Part shown: in pieces, positions 50,632 through 58,652 of the stretch
How the letters are laid out: each line of letters starts with the position of its first letter
Position numbering within the stretch: position 1 is the stretch's first letter
Assembly (NCBI RefSeq): GCF_000787835.1
Contig: NZ_BBPP01000025.1
Span: 1 to 64,000, forward strand
DNA: 64,000 bases
Origin: Streptacidiphilus melanogenes
GTDB lineage: Bacteria > Actinomycetota > Actinomycetes > Streptomycetales > Streptomycetaceae
Direction of reading: 5' to 3'
Made by a program: the position numbers and the translations under genes
Notes under the pieces: generated by a model
The model's database searches: none
Told to the model about the DNA's origin: nothing
What the model saw: only the letters and a program-made list of their open reading frames with translations

Positions 50632-51852
50632 TCAGTCCTGCACCGGAAGGATCGCGCTGAGCGGTAGCACGGTGTGCCTGAGGTCGGGGTCGACGGGGTT
50701 GTTGAACGGCGGGTACTTGGGCGCGCCCGCGTTCCTGCGGTAGACCTCCGTGGAGATCTCGGGGCTGCGGTCGAACTCGGGGATCACCCGGTCGCCGAAG
50801 AGCTCGACCATCTCCAGGTGCTCCTCGAAGGTCATGCCGCCCGCGAGGCCGAAGACCAGCTGGTCGCAGCCGACCCGCTGGTAGGCCTCGACCTGTTCGC
50901 AGACCTCGTCCGGGGTGCCGCAGAGCAGGTAGCCGCCGGCGATCAGCTCGTCCAGCAGCTCCTCGCCGCCGAACGCGCCGAGGTTGATGGGCGGTTCGGG
51001 CCAGGTGATGCCGTCGGCGGACTTCGGCATGGTGTCGTGGTAGAGGTTCACCAGCGTCACGATGTAGGCGTTGCCCGCCGACAGCGCGATCTCACGGGCC
51101 CGCTTGCGGTCGTTGAGGCAGACGACCGCGTTCGTCATCATCACGTTGTTGTTCTGGTAGTCGCCGAGGATCTCGACGGGGTTCTCCGCCGCCTCCTTGT
51201 AGGCCTCGATGCGGCCCTTGAGGTTGTAGATCGGCTCGAAGTTGAAGGCGATGGCGCCGATGCCGAGCGAGCCCGCCTTGGCGAAGGAGGGCGGGTTTCC
51301 GCAGGCCATCCAGATCGGCGGGTGGGAGTGCCCGTAGGGCTTGGGCAGGATGTTGTGCGGGGTCGGGACGGTGAAGTGCCGTCCCTCGAAGGAGTAGTCG
51401 TACTGCTCCCACATCCGCACGATCTCGCGGGAGACCTCGTCCCATTCGGGCTTGGTGGAGTCCGTCTGAAGGATGTTGAACGACTTCAGCTCGTGGGAGC
51501 CCGCGCCGCGGCCGGTGCCCCACTCGAAGCGGCCCTCGGTGATGTGGTCAAGCATGGCCGCGCGCTCGGCGAAGCGGACCGGGTGCTCCTTGCGCGGGGA
51601 GAGCGAGTTGATGCCGGTCCCGAGGTGGATCCGCTCGGTGCGGGCGGCGACGTAGCCCATGACGACCTCGGGCGCGGACATGTGGCTGTACTCGGTGAGG
51701 GAGTGGTGCTCCCCGAACCAGACGAACTTCCAGTGGTGCTTGTCCGCCTTGATGGCGATCTCCATCTCGCGGCGGAGCGCGAGATGCTCCGAGGCCCGGT
51801 CGTGCGCGGCCGGGCCGGGGATGAACCCGTTGACGAAGATGCCGAATTCCAC
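50632..51852 (-). CDS. LLM-class flavin-dependent monooxygenase
   Basis: The product is 406 residues from a GTG with AGGAGGA upstream. The bacterial-luciferase-like barrel starts MEFGIFVNGFIPGPAAHDRA, with WFGEHHSLTEYSHMSAPEVV and RFEWGTGRGAGSHELKSFNI. It is longer than the enzyme at 45269 and belongs to a different LLM subgroup. Reduced FMN or F420 is the likely cofactor. An inverted repeat at 51898-51916 lies upstream. Confidence 0.88.
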   Translation of the reverse strand: MEFGIFVNGFIPGPAAHDRASEHLALRREMEIAIKADKHHWKFVWFGEHHSLTEYSHMSAPEVVMGYVAARTERIHLGTGINSLSPRKEHPVRFAERAAMLDHITEGRFEWGTGRGAGSHELKSFNILQTDSTKPEWDEVSREIVRMWEQYDYSFEGRHFTVPTPHNILPKPYGHSHPPIWMACGNPPSFAKAGSLGIGAIAFNFEPIYNLKGRIEAYKEAAENPVEILGDYQNNNVMMTNAVVCLNDRKRAREIALSAGNAYIVTLVNLYHDTMPKSADGITWPEPPINLGAFGGEELLDELIAGGYLLCGTPDEVCEQVEAYQRVGCDQLVFGLAGGMTFEEHLEMVELFGDRVIPEFDRSPEISTEVYRRNAGAPKYPPFNNPVDPDLRHTVLPLSAILPVQD

Positions 51853-51897
51853 GGGGGGTCCTCCTGGCTGTGACGGAGTGTGCTGCGCCGCAAGAGC

Positions 51898-51916
51898 ATC
51901 TGACTATCCATCAGAT
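51898..51916. promoter_or_regulatory. Inverted repeat upstream of LLM monooxygenase
   Basis: ATCTGA (51898-51903) and TCAGAT (51911-51916) are perfect arms around a 7-nt centre, 45 nt before the GTG. AT-rich against the background and therefore conspicuous. TetR-type regulators of monooxygenases often use such sites. Confidence 0.45.
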
Positions 51917-52045
51917 TTTGCGACAAGGCAACGGCCACGGGCTCTCGGCTCTCCCCCGCCGAATCCCTGCCGCCGTGGCGCGCAGGGGTGGATACTCCTA
52001 GCCACGGGGAGATCGGTCCACGCGCTTCGGGGGAACGGGGACGCG

Positions 52046-53140
52046 ATGAGCATGATGATCTGGTGGGGTGTCACCTCACGTTCGCTGCACCGCCTGAGGG
52101 CGCGGGCACAGCAGGGGTGGCGCCGGGCGGTGACGGGGGTGCTCGGGGCCACCGCGACCGTGCTCGTCGTGATCGGCGCGGAACACCACACCGCGCATGC
52201 CCAACACCTGTGGATGGCGAGCGCGGTGCCCTTCGCCGTGGCCGCCGTCGGCTGGCCGGTGTGGCGCGCGCCGGAGGAGGGCCTGCCGGACGCGCTGCGC
52301 CTGCGTGAACGCAGCCGGCGGATCGGCCTGCGGGCCACGTCGGTGCCCGGCTTCGGCGCCTCCGTCGGCCTCGTCGTCCGTCTGGGAGCGCACGGCGCCC
52401 TCGCCCACGACAGCGGTGTCGCCGCGCTCTGGGCCGTGGCCCTCGCCCCCGTCCCGGTCCTCGCCGAGAGCGCGCTGTGGGGCGTCGCCCCGCGTCGGCT
52501 CCGGCTCCAGGTCCGCACCGCACGACTCGCCGAGGCGGTACGGGATCTGAACGCCGAGAACGGGCGGGTGTCCCAGCTCGACTTCGACCCCGACCGCGGC
52601 TACGCCGGCGCGCCCGTTCCGCGGCGGTCGATCGCGCCCGCCGGAGACCCGGCGGCGGCGTGCGAGGCACGGCCTTCCCAGGGACTGGCCACCTCGATGC
52701 TGGGCCTGCAGCTCGTCAGCCGCGCCCACCGCACCTGGATCCAGGAGTCCTCGCTGCGCTGGGACGGGACGACGCTGACCCTGACCGACGGCCGCCGGAA
52801 CGTCGTGACCGTCCGGCTCGACGCGGCCGAGCAGGCCGGGCGCGGACGCCTGGCGGACCGCCCCGTCGAGATGGCCTGGCTGCACGGGCAGAACGTCGGC
52901 GAACCGGGCTCGGAGATCCGCATCCTGCTGCTGGACTCCTCGAGCCGCCGCCTGCTGACCATGCCGGGCCTGGGCTACCTGGACACCGACGTGGCCCAGG
53001 TCGCCACGGCGTCGGGCCTCCGCTTCTCCTCGCACAACTGGGTCGGCGCCCGGTTCGAACTCCCCTGGCGCCGCCTGTGGATGCGCGTCTTCCCCCGCCG
53101 TCGCGGGCATGTCCGTCTGCGGATGGCCCGTCGGCTCTGA
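52046..53140 (+). CDS. Membrane protein of unknown function
   Basis: The product is 364 residues from the ATG at 52046. Four membrane segments occupy about 29-48, 56-74, 99-118 and 120-142; the remaining ~220 residues are cytoplasmic and beta-rich (TTLTLTDGRRNVVTVRLDAA, SEIRILLLDSSSRRLLTMPG), ending in a basic tail. No family was recognised. The C-terminal part resembles small beta-barrel or PH-like domains in general shape only. Confidence 0.7.
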   Translation: MSMMIWWGVTSRSLHRLRARAQQGWRRAVTGVLGATATVLVVIGAEHHTAHAQHLWMASAVPFAVAAVGWPVWRAPEEGLPDALRLRERSRRIGLRATSVPGFGASVGLVVRLGAHGALAHDSGVAALWAVALAPVPVLAESALWGVAPRRLRLQVRTARLAEAVRDLNAENGRVSQLDFDPDRGYAGAPVPRRSIAPAGDPAAACEARPSQGLATSMLGLQLVSRAHRTWIQESSLRWDGTTLTLTDGRRNVVTVRLDAAEQAGRGRLADRPVEMAWLHGQNVGEPGSEIRILLLDSSSRRLLTMPGLGYLDTDVAQVATASGLRFSSHNWVGARFELPWRRLWMRVFPRRRGHVRLRMARRL

Positions 53141-53254
53141 GCGCCGGGACGGATCCGGAAAGATTCTCCGTCGGCCGTGTCGATCCGCGGCCGCGCCGTT
53201 CGACCTGGGGTAGAGAGGGTCGAAGGGCGACCCTCACCGGTCAAGGAGGCCGAG

Positions 53255-53674
53255 ATGGCGAAGTACATGCTGATCATGCGGAACACCGACGAGTCGCTGG
53301 CGAAGATGATGGGGACGCCTTTCGACCAGATGCTGGAGACCGTCGGCCGTTTCAACGAGGAGCTGATCAAGGCGGGCGTGCTCGTCGCCGCGGAGGGGCT
53401 GGACGATCCCGGCCAGGGCGTCGTGGTCGACTACAGCGGGGAGACCCCCGTGGTCACCGACGGGCCCTACGGGGAGACGAAGGAGCTGTTCGGCGGCTTC
53501 TACCTGATCGACGTGGCGTCGAAGGAGGAGGCCGTGGAGTGGGCCAGGCGCATGCCCGCGATCCCCGGTTCGAAGTGCGAGATCCGGCGAGTGCCGGGGA
53601 TCGAGGAGTTCCCGGCGGACAACGAGTGGATCGTCAAGGAGCGCGCCTGGCGTGAGCGGACGGGCCAGCTCTGA
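53255..53674 (+). CDS. YCII/DGPF-domain protein
   Basis: The product is 139 residues. It carries the DGPF signature as DGPYGETKELFGGFYLIDVA, within MAKYMLIMRNTDESLAKMMG. YCII-related proteins are paired with ECF42-type sigma factors. Its stop overlaps the start of the sigma gene (TGATG), so they are translated together. Confidence 0.9.
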   Translation: MAKYMLIMRNTDESLAKMMGTPFDQMLETVGRFNEELIKAGVLVAAEGLDDPGQGVVVDYSGETPVVTDGPYGETKELFGGFYLIDVASKEEAVEWARRMPAIPGSKCEIRRVPGIEEFPADNEWIVKERAWRERTGQL

Positions 53675-55029
53675 TGCCACACCCCGGCGCCGGTCCCTCC
53701 GACGCCTCCTCGCACGCCGCCTCGGAGGCCGCCTCGGGCGGCGCCGAGGCGGCGCGCCGTGCCGTCGAGGCCGTGTGGCGCATCGACTCGGCGCGCATCG
53801 TCGGAGCGCTGGCCCGTTACACCGGCGACTTCGAACTCGCCGAGGACGTCGCCCAGGAGGCGCTCGCGGAGGCCCTGGTCGGCTGGGCCCGCGACGGCAC
53901 GCCCGCGAACCCGGTGGGCTGGCTGCTGGCGACCGGGAGGCGGCGCGCCATCGACGCCTTTCGCCGCCGTTCGGCCCGCGACGAGCGCTACGCCCAGCTG
54001 GCCGGCCGGCTCACCGAGGGCGCGACGAGCTCCGGCGCGGTCGACCCGCCCGCCCTGACGGACGATCTGCCGTGGGATCCGGACCGGATGGAGGACGACG
54101 TTCTGGCACTGATCTTCATCGCCTGCCATCCGGTGCTGTCACCGGAGGCCCGCGTCGCGCTGACGCTGCGGGCGGTGGGCGGGCTCACCAGCGAGGAGAT
54201 CGCGCGGGCGTTCCTGGTGCCGGTCCCCACCGTGCAGGCGCGGATCACCAGGGCGAAGAAGACGATCGCGGCGGCGCGGGTGCCGTTCGAGCTGCCGCCC
54301 GCCGAGGAAAGGCGCGAGCGGCTCGGCGGGGTGCTGAGCGTCCTGTACGTGATCTTCACGGAGGGGTCGACGGCGACGTCCGGCGACGCGCTGCTCCGGC
54401 CCGACCTGGCCTATGAGGCGATCCGGTTGGCGCGCATGCTGGCCGCGCTGCTGCCCGACGAGCCGGAGGTCCACGGTCTGCTCGCGCTGTTCGAGCTCAC
54501 CGCCGCGCGGTTTCCCGCCCGCACCGGCCCCGGCGGCGAGGCGGTGCTGCTGGAGCACCAGGACCGGCGGCTCTGGGACCGCTCGGCGATCCGTCGCGGC
54601 CTCGCCGCGCTCGGCCGCGCCTCGGCCGCCGGGCGCGGACTCGGCCCGTACGGGCTGCAGGCCGCGATCGCCGCCTGCCACGCCGTCGCCCCGTCGGTCG
54701 CGGAGACCGACTGGGACCGCATCGTGCTGCTCTACGAGTCGCTGGGACGGGTCGCACCCTCGCCGGTCGTGGAGCTGAACCGCGCGGTCGCGGTCGCGAT
54801 GGGCCACGGCCCGCAGGCCGCGCTCGACCTCGTCGACGACCTCGTCGTCTCCGGCCGCCTCGCGGGCTCCCACCTCCTGCCGGGCGTCCGCGGCGAACTC
54901 CTCACCCGCCTCGGCCGCACCACGGAGGCGCGCACCGAACTGGAACTCGCCGCCCGCCTCTGTACCAACGCCCAGGAGCGCGCGGTGCTGCTCCGCAAGG
55001 CCGCGGCACTGCCGCGCGACGACGCCTGA
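53674..55029 (+). CDS. ECF-type RNA polymerase sigma factor (ECF42-like)
   Basis: The product is 451 residues. Sigma region 2 (EAVWRIDSARIVGALARYTG, EDVAQEALAEALVGW) and region 4 (LTLRAVGGLTSEEIARAFLV, VPTVQARITRAKKTI) lie in the first ~200 residues. A ~250-residue C-terminal extension with TPR-like helices follows (LAYEAIRLARMLAALLPDEP, NRAVAVAMGHGPQAALDLVD). This architecture plus an upstream YCII gene defines ECF42, a group that lacks a classical anti-sigma factor. The extension is thought to control activity. Confidence 0.9.
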   Translation: MPHPGAGPSDASSHAASEAASGGAEAARRAVEAVWRIDSARIVGALARYTGDFELAEDVAQEALAEALVGWARDGTPANPVGWLLATGRRRAIDAFRRRSARDERYAQLAGRLTEGATSSGAVDPPALTDDLPWDPDRMEDDVLALIFIACHPVLSPEARVALTLRAVGGLTSEEIARAFLVPVPTVQARITRAKKTIAAARVPFELPPAEERRERLGGVLSVLYVIFTEGSTATSGDALLRPDLAYEAIRLARMLAALLPDEPEVHGLLALFELTAARFPARTGPGGEAVLLEHQDRRLWDRSAIRRGLAALGRASAAGRGLGPYGLQAAIAACHAVAPSVAETDWDRIVLLYESLGRVAPSPVVELNRAVAVAMGHGPQAALDLVDDLVVSGRLAGSHLLPGVRGELLTRLGRTTEARTELELAARLCTNAQERAVLLRKAAALPRDDA

Positions 55030-55090
55030 GCCCGCCCGGATCACCCCGGACCGCCGCCACAGCGGTCCGAGCTGAGGCGGACTGACCGAC

Positions 55091-55282
55091 GTGCAGCGCC
55101 GCGAACCGGGCCCGCTCGCCGCCCGGGTGCCGACGCGGGAGGCGCCGGGCGCGGAGCCGCCCCAGCCGGTGATCCACAACGACCGCGCCCGCGTGCAGCT
55201 CGGCTGGAAGCCGCGCGCGGCGGCCACGACGATCGTCGAGTCCGCCGAGAGCCTGCGCGACCTGGGCCTGCTGACGGGCTGA
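55091..55282 (+). pseudogene. C-terminal remnant of an NAD-dependent epimerase/SDR protein
   Basis: GTG-initiated 63 codons with no RBS. The tail NDRARVQLGWKPRAAATTIV ESAESLRDLGLL matches the C-terminus of atypical SDR/dihydroflavonol reductase-like proteins, which end DNSRARRELGWRPRS..TIVETAESL. The Rossmann fold is absent. It is most likely a fossil. Confidence 0.5.
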
Positions 55283-55370
55283 CGAATCCACCACCTCGCC
55301 ACGCCGCGCGGAAACCGCCTGTTACGGCGGACGGCGCACCCTGCGCTAGCATCCGCGCGGGGAGGCAATC

Positions 55371-55862
55371 ATGGGGAAGCTACGCATATCGAGCAGAAGC
55401 GCACTGGGACGGGCCGGCTTGGCGCTGGGCGTCGTGGGTTTCGTCGCAGTCGGTTTCGAGGGAACCAGCTGGGTGCTGGGCAAGGTCTTCGGCTCCTCGC
55501 GGAGCTCCACCGGCGGGACCAGCGCACCGGCTCCTCGGGGCTCGTCGTCGAGCAGCCCGAGTGCCGTCGCCTCCGACGCGCCGTCCGCCGTGGTGCAGGC
55601 CTTCTGCCAGGCGATCAACACCCATGACCTGCGGCACGCGTGGGCCGATCTCGGCGGCAGGAACATGGTTCCGTCGTGGGAGAAGTTCGACGCGGGGTTC
55701 GCGGACACGTCCGCCATGTCCTGCCTGATCGGATCCGTGCAGGGCGAGCGGGTCACGTTCAGGATCGTCGCGACCCACTACGACCGGACCACAGCCCGGT
55801 TCGACGCCGTGTACCGGGTCGAGGACGGGGTCATCACGTCAGGCACGATGAAGCCGGCCTGA
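55371..55862 (+). CDS. Membrane-anchored protein of unknown function
   Basis: The product is 163 residues with GGGGAGG before the ATG. One N-terminal membrane segment (~12-34), a Ser/Gly/Pro linker (~43-66) and an extracytoplasmic domain with two cysteines (AFCQAINTHDLRHAWADLGG, MSCLIGSVQGERVTFRIVAT), shaped like NTF2-type proteins. The family was not recognised. Confidence 0.7.
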   Translation: MGKLRISSRSALGRAGLALGVVGFVAVGFEGTSWVLGKVFGSSRSSTGGTSAPAPRGSSSSSPSAVASDAPSAVVQAFCQAINTHDLRHAWADLGGRNMVPSWEKFDAGFADTSAMSCLIGSVQGERVTFRIVATHYDRTTARFDAVYRVEDGVITSGTMKPA

Positions 55863-55875
55863 CCCGGGTCGCCCC

Positions 55876-55923
55876 CCGGGGTCCGGAGAGCGCGCGTCGA
55901 CGCGCGAACGGTCCGGACCCCGG
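55876..55923. terminator. Bidirectional cruciform terminator
   Basis: CCGGGGTCCGGA (55876-55887) pairs with TCCGGACCCCGG (55912-55923), enclosing a second perfect hairpin CGCGCG-TCGA-CGCGCG (55891-55906). It lies between the convergent stops of the membrane protein and MFS genes. Confidence 0.85.
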
Positions 55924-55941
55924 AGCGACCGAGCGGGCGCC

Positions 55942-57330
55942 TCAGGCGCGGACCGGTCGGGCGGCCGGTTCGCGGGGGCGGCGGGCGGCGGGGATGTCCG
56001 CCGCGGCCTGCTGGAGACCGACGCCGCGCGTCTCCTCCGCCCACAGGATGCTGACCAGCAGGCCGAGCGCGGTCAGTCCGGCCGCGATCAGCATGGTGGG
56101 GCCGATGCCGAGCCCGGTCAGCGAGAGCGGCAGCAGGTAGGTGCCGACCGCCGCGCCGATACGGCTGACCGAGGTGGCGAAGCCCACGGCGGTGGCGCGC
56201 ACCGAAGTGGGGAACAGCTCGTTGGGGTAGGTCCAGTCGAGCACGTTCGGGCCGCCGCACAGGAACGCGTAGGCGCAGAGCGCAGCCAGGGCCAGCAGCG
56301 AGGGAGCGGCCGGCCACACGCCCAGGAAGACCAGCGGCACGATCATCAGCGCGAAGGACCAGACGATCACCGGTCGGCGCCCGCGGGTGTCGATGGCGCG
56401 CAGCGCCGGGTAGCAGCCGATCAGGAAGACCAGGCTGATCAGGCCGGTGCCCAGGGTGTCCATCACCGTCCCGCCGGGGAGGCCGAACGCGCCCAGGATG
56501 GCGGGGCCGAAGGTCAGCATCGCGAACAGCGGCGCGACCTGGCAGAGGAAGAACAGCCCGCAGAAGAGGGTGCGGCGGCGGTAGCGCGCACTGAAGAGCA
56601 CCCGCAGCGAGCCGGAGTCCAGGCGCTCGCCGTCCGTCGGCTCGCCGGCCAGCAGGTCCTCGACGGTCACCTCGGCGCCGAGGTGCTCGCGCACCAGCTC
56701 CACGGCCTCCGCGCCGCGCCCGTTGCGGGCCAGCCACAGCGGCGACTCCGGCGAGCCGCGGCGCACCAGCATGAAGAACGCGCACAGCACGGTGGGGCTG
56801 GCCAGCAGCCAGCGCCAGCTGTCCTGGCCGCCCAGCTGGATGCAGGCGTAGCCGACGACGTAAGCGAGGACGGAGCCCGCGTACCAGGCGATGATCTGCT
56901 GGCCCAGCAGCCGTCCGCGGTGCTTCACCGGGAGCCACTCCGCCAGCAGCGAGGTCGCGATCGGGTAGTCGGCGGCGACCGCCATGCCGAGGAGCAGGCG
57001 CAGCGCCACGATCGCCCACACGTCGGTCACCCAGAACGAGGCGAGCGAGCAGGCCATCATGACCAGCAGGTCCGCCGTGTACATCACCTCGCGGCCGATC
57101 TTGTCGGTCAGGACGCCGAAGACGGCTCCGCCGACGAACATCCCGACCAGCGCGGTCGCGCCGATCAGGCTCACCGCTCCGGTGCCGAGGCCGAGTTCGG
57201 GCTTCATGCCGATCAGTGCGACGCCGACGACGCTGAGGATGTACCCGTCCAGCATCGGCCCGCCGGAGCAGGCGAGGGCGAGGCGGCGGTGGAACGCCGT
57301 GTAGGGGGCGTTGTCGATGGCCGTGGACAT
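55942..57330 (-). CDS. MFS sugar/metabolite transporter
   Basis: The product is 462 residues from the ATG at 57330 (GAGGAGG upstream). Twelve helices; motifs FGVLTDKIGREVMYTADLLV (loop 2-3), GMAVAADYPIATSLLAEWLP and DTRGRRPVIV (loop 8-9) fit the sugar-porter/aromatic acid:H+ branch. It lies beyond the arabinose operon terminator and a LacI-type operator (57515-57528) sits upstream, so it may be a second pentose or oligosaccharide importer under the same regulator (inference). A 25-codon frame (57341-57418) just before it has little support. Confidence 0.82.
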   Translation of the reverse strand: MSTAIDNAPYTAFHRRLALACSGGPMLDGYILSVVGVALIGMKPELGLGTGAVSLIGATALVGMFVGGAVFGVLTDKIGREVMYTADLLVMMACSLASFWVTDVWAIVALRLLLGMAVAADYPIATSLLAEWLPVKHRGRLLGQQIIAWYAGSVLAYVVGYACIQLGGQDSWRWLLASPTVLCAFFMLVRRGSPESPLWLARNGRGAEAVELVREHLGAEVTVEDLLAGEPTDGERLDSGSLRVLFSARYRRRTLFCGLFFLCQVAPLFAMLTFGPAILGAFGLPGGTVMDTLGTGLISLVFLIGCYPALRAIDTRGRRPVIVWSFALMIVPLVFLGVWPAAPSLLALAALCAYAFLCGGPNVLDWTYPNELFPTSVRATAVGFATSVSRIGAAVGTYLLPLSLTGLGIGPTMLIAAGLTALGLLVSILWAEETRGVGLQQAAADIPAARRPREPAARPVRA

Positions 57331-57514
57331 ACGCGCCTCCTCAGCCGACCACCTCGCCAAGGAAGGCGAAGGGGGTCGCGCCTGCGGCGCGCATCGGGGT
57401 CCGGTCGGGGGTGTTCATGATGAAGGCAGGGCTCTCTTCCTGGTCTCGGACGCCGCCGCCGACCGGCCCCGGGGGGCACGGCGGGCGGCGGCATGCGAGC
57501 TTTCGGTTGACGTA

Positions 57515-57528
57515 TGCAACCGCTTTCA
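57515..57528. promoter_or_regulatory. LacI-family operator
   Basis: TGCAACCGCTTTCA fits the LacI/GalR consensus TGNAANCGNTTNCA at every fixed position, centred on CG. A wider CGGTTG/CAACCG inverted repeat overlaps it. It lies ~185 nt before the MFS start, between that gene and the arabinose importer. The cognate regulator is not in the window. Confidence 0.7.
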
Positions 57529-57589
57529 CTGTCCCTTATCCTGCTCATATGTCGGGATACCATGTCAAGGCAGCCCGGCATGGACACCC

Positions 57590-57605
57590 GCCGAGACATC
57601 TCGGC
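57590..57605 (-). terminator. Palindromic hairpin after arabinose importer operon
   Basis: GCCGAGA-CA-TCTCGGC is a perfect 7-bp palindrome 30 nt after the permease stop, suited to end the arabinose transcript. Confidence 0.55.
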
Positions 57606-57635
57606 AGAGACCACGGCACAGAACCAGGGCAAGCC

Positions 57636-58652
57636 CTACGCCCGGGACCGGCCGAACCAGCGGGCGCGGGCGCGGTCGAGCAGAATGGCGACGCCGAGCA
57701 CCCCGCCCTGGACGACCTGCTGGTCGTAGGGGCTGACCTTGAGGGCCAGCAGGCCGTTGGTGATCAGCTCCAGCAGGATCGCCCCCGCCGCGATCCCGGC
57801 GATGCGGCCCTCGCCGCCGAAGAGCGAGACCCCGCCGACCACCGCCGCCGCGATCGCCGTCAGCTCCCAGCCGGGCCCGACGGACGGGTCGGCGACGTTC
57901 ATCCGGCCGATCACCAGCACGCCGACCACACCCGCCAGCACCGCGCTGGCCATGTAGGTGGCGGTGATCCTGCGGGCGGTCGGGATGCCCGCCAGCCGGG
58001 CGGCCTCCCTGTTGCCGCCGACGGCGTAGATCTGCCGGCCCACATAGGTCCGCTCCAGCACGAACCACGCGACGGCGGCCGCCCCGACGAAGAACAGCGC
58101 GGGGACCGGCACCTCGCCGAGGTAGTACTGGCTGAGGTTGCTGAACAGCGGCGACAGGTTGTTGATCGGCGAGCCGCTGGTGACCGCGAGCGCGAGCCCC
58201 TGGGCGACGGTGTAGGTGACCAGCGTGATCACGAACGGCGGCACGCTCAGCCGGGTGACCATCGTGCCGTGCCAGAGGCCGACCGCGGCGCAGATCACGA
58301 GCGTGAGCAGGATGGCCAGCAGCGCAGGCACCCCCTGGTTCACGTCGAACCAGGCCGCCAGGATGCCGGCGAGCCCGGCGAGCGCCCCGACCGAGAGGTC
58401 GATGCCGCCGGTCAGGATCACCAGCGACTCCCCTATCGCGAGGATGCCGACCTGGGACAGGTCGCGACCCATCACCTGCAGGTTGCCGACCGAGGTGTAG
58501 GTGGACGCCTGAGCGGATATCGCGACGAAGACCAGCACGCAGGCGATGATCACGCCCGCCTCCGGCGACTGCGCCAGCCTGCGCAGCAGCCCGGCCCCCG
58601 GCCGGGCGCGCGGCGCGGTCTGCTCGGGGACCAGGGTGCTCTGCGCGCTCAT
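57636..58652 (-). CDS. ABC pentose importer permease (CUT2, AraH/RbsC-like)
   Basis: The product is 338 residues with about ten helices. Motifs include GESLVILTGGIDLSVGALAG, VTSGSPI and the EAA-like GGNREAARLAGIPTARRITA, as in RbsC/AraH. Its ATG overlaps the ATPase stop (ATGA). One permease serves as a homodimer. In this context the cargo is L-arabinose. Confidence 0.9.
   Translation of the reverse strand: MSAQSTLVPEQTAPRARPGAGLLRRLAQSPEAGVIIACVLVFVAISAQASTYTSVGNLQVMGRDLSQVGILAIGESLVILTGGIDLSVGALAGLAGILAAWFDVNQGVPALLAILLTLVICAAVGLWHGTMVTRLSVPPFVITLVTYTVAQGLALAVTSGSPINNLSPLFSNLSQYYLGEVPVPALFFVGAAAVAWFVLERTYVGRQIYAVGGNREAARLAGIPTARRITATYMASAVLAGVVGVLVIGRMNVADPSVGPGWELTAIAAAVVGGVSLFGGEGRIAGIAAGAILLELITNGLLALKVSPYDQQVVQGGVLGVAILLDRARARWFGRSRA

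Noticed and set aside
57341-57418. 25-codon minus-strand frame just upstream of the MFS gene
   Set aside because: Good position for a leader peptide but only a weak purine stretch as RBS and no peptide features; not enough for a call.
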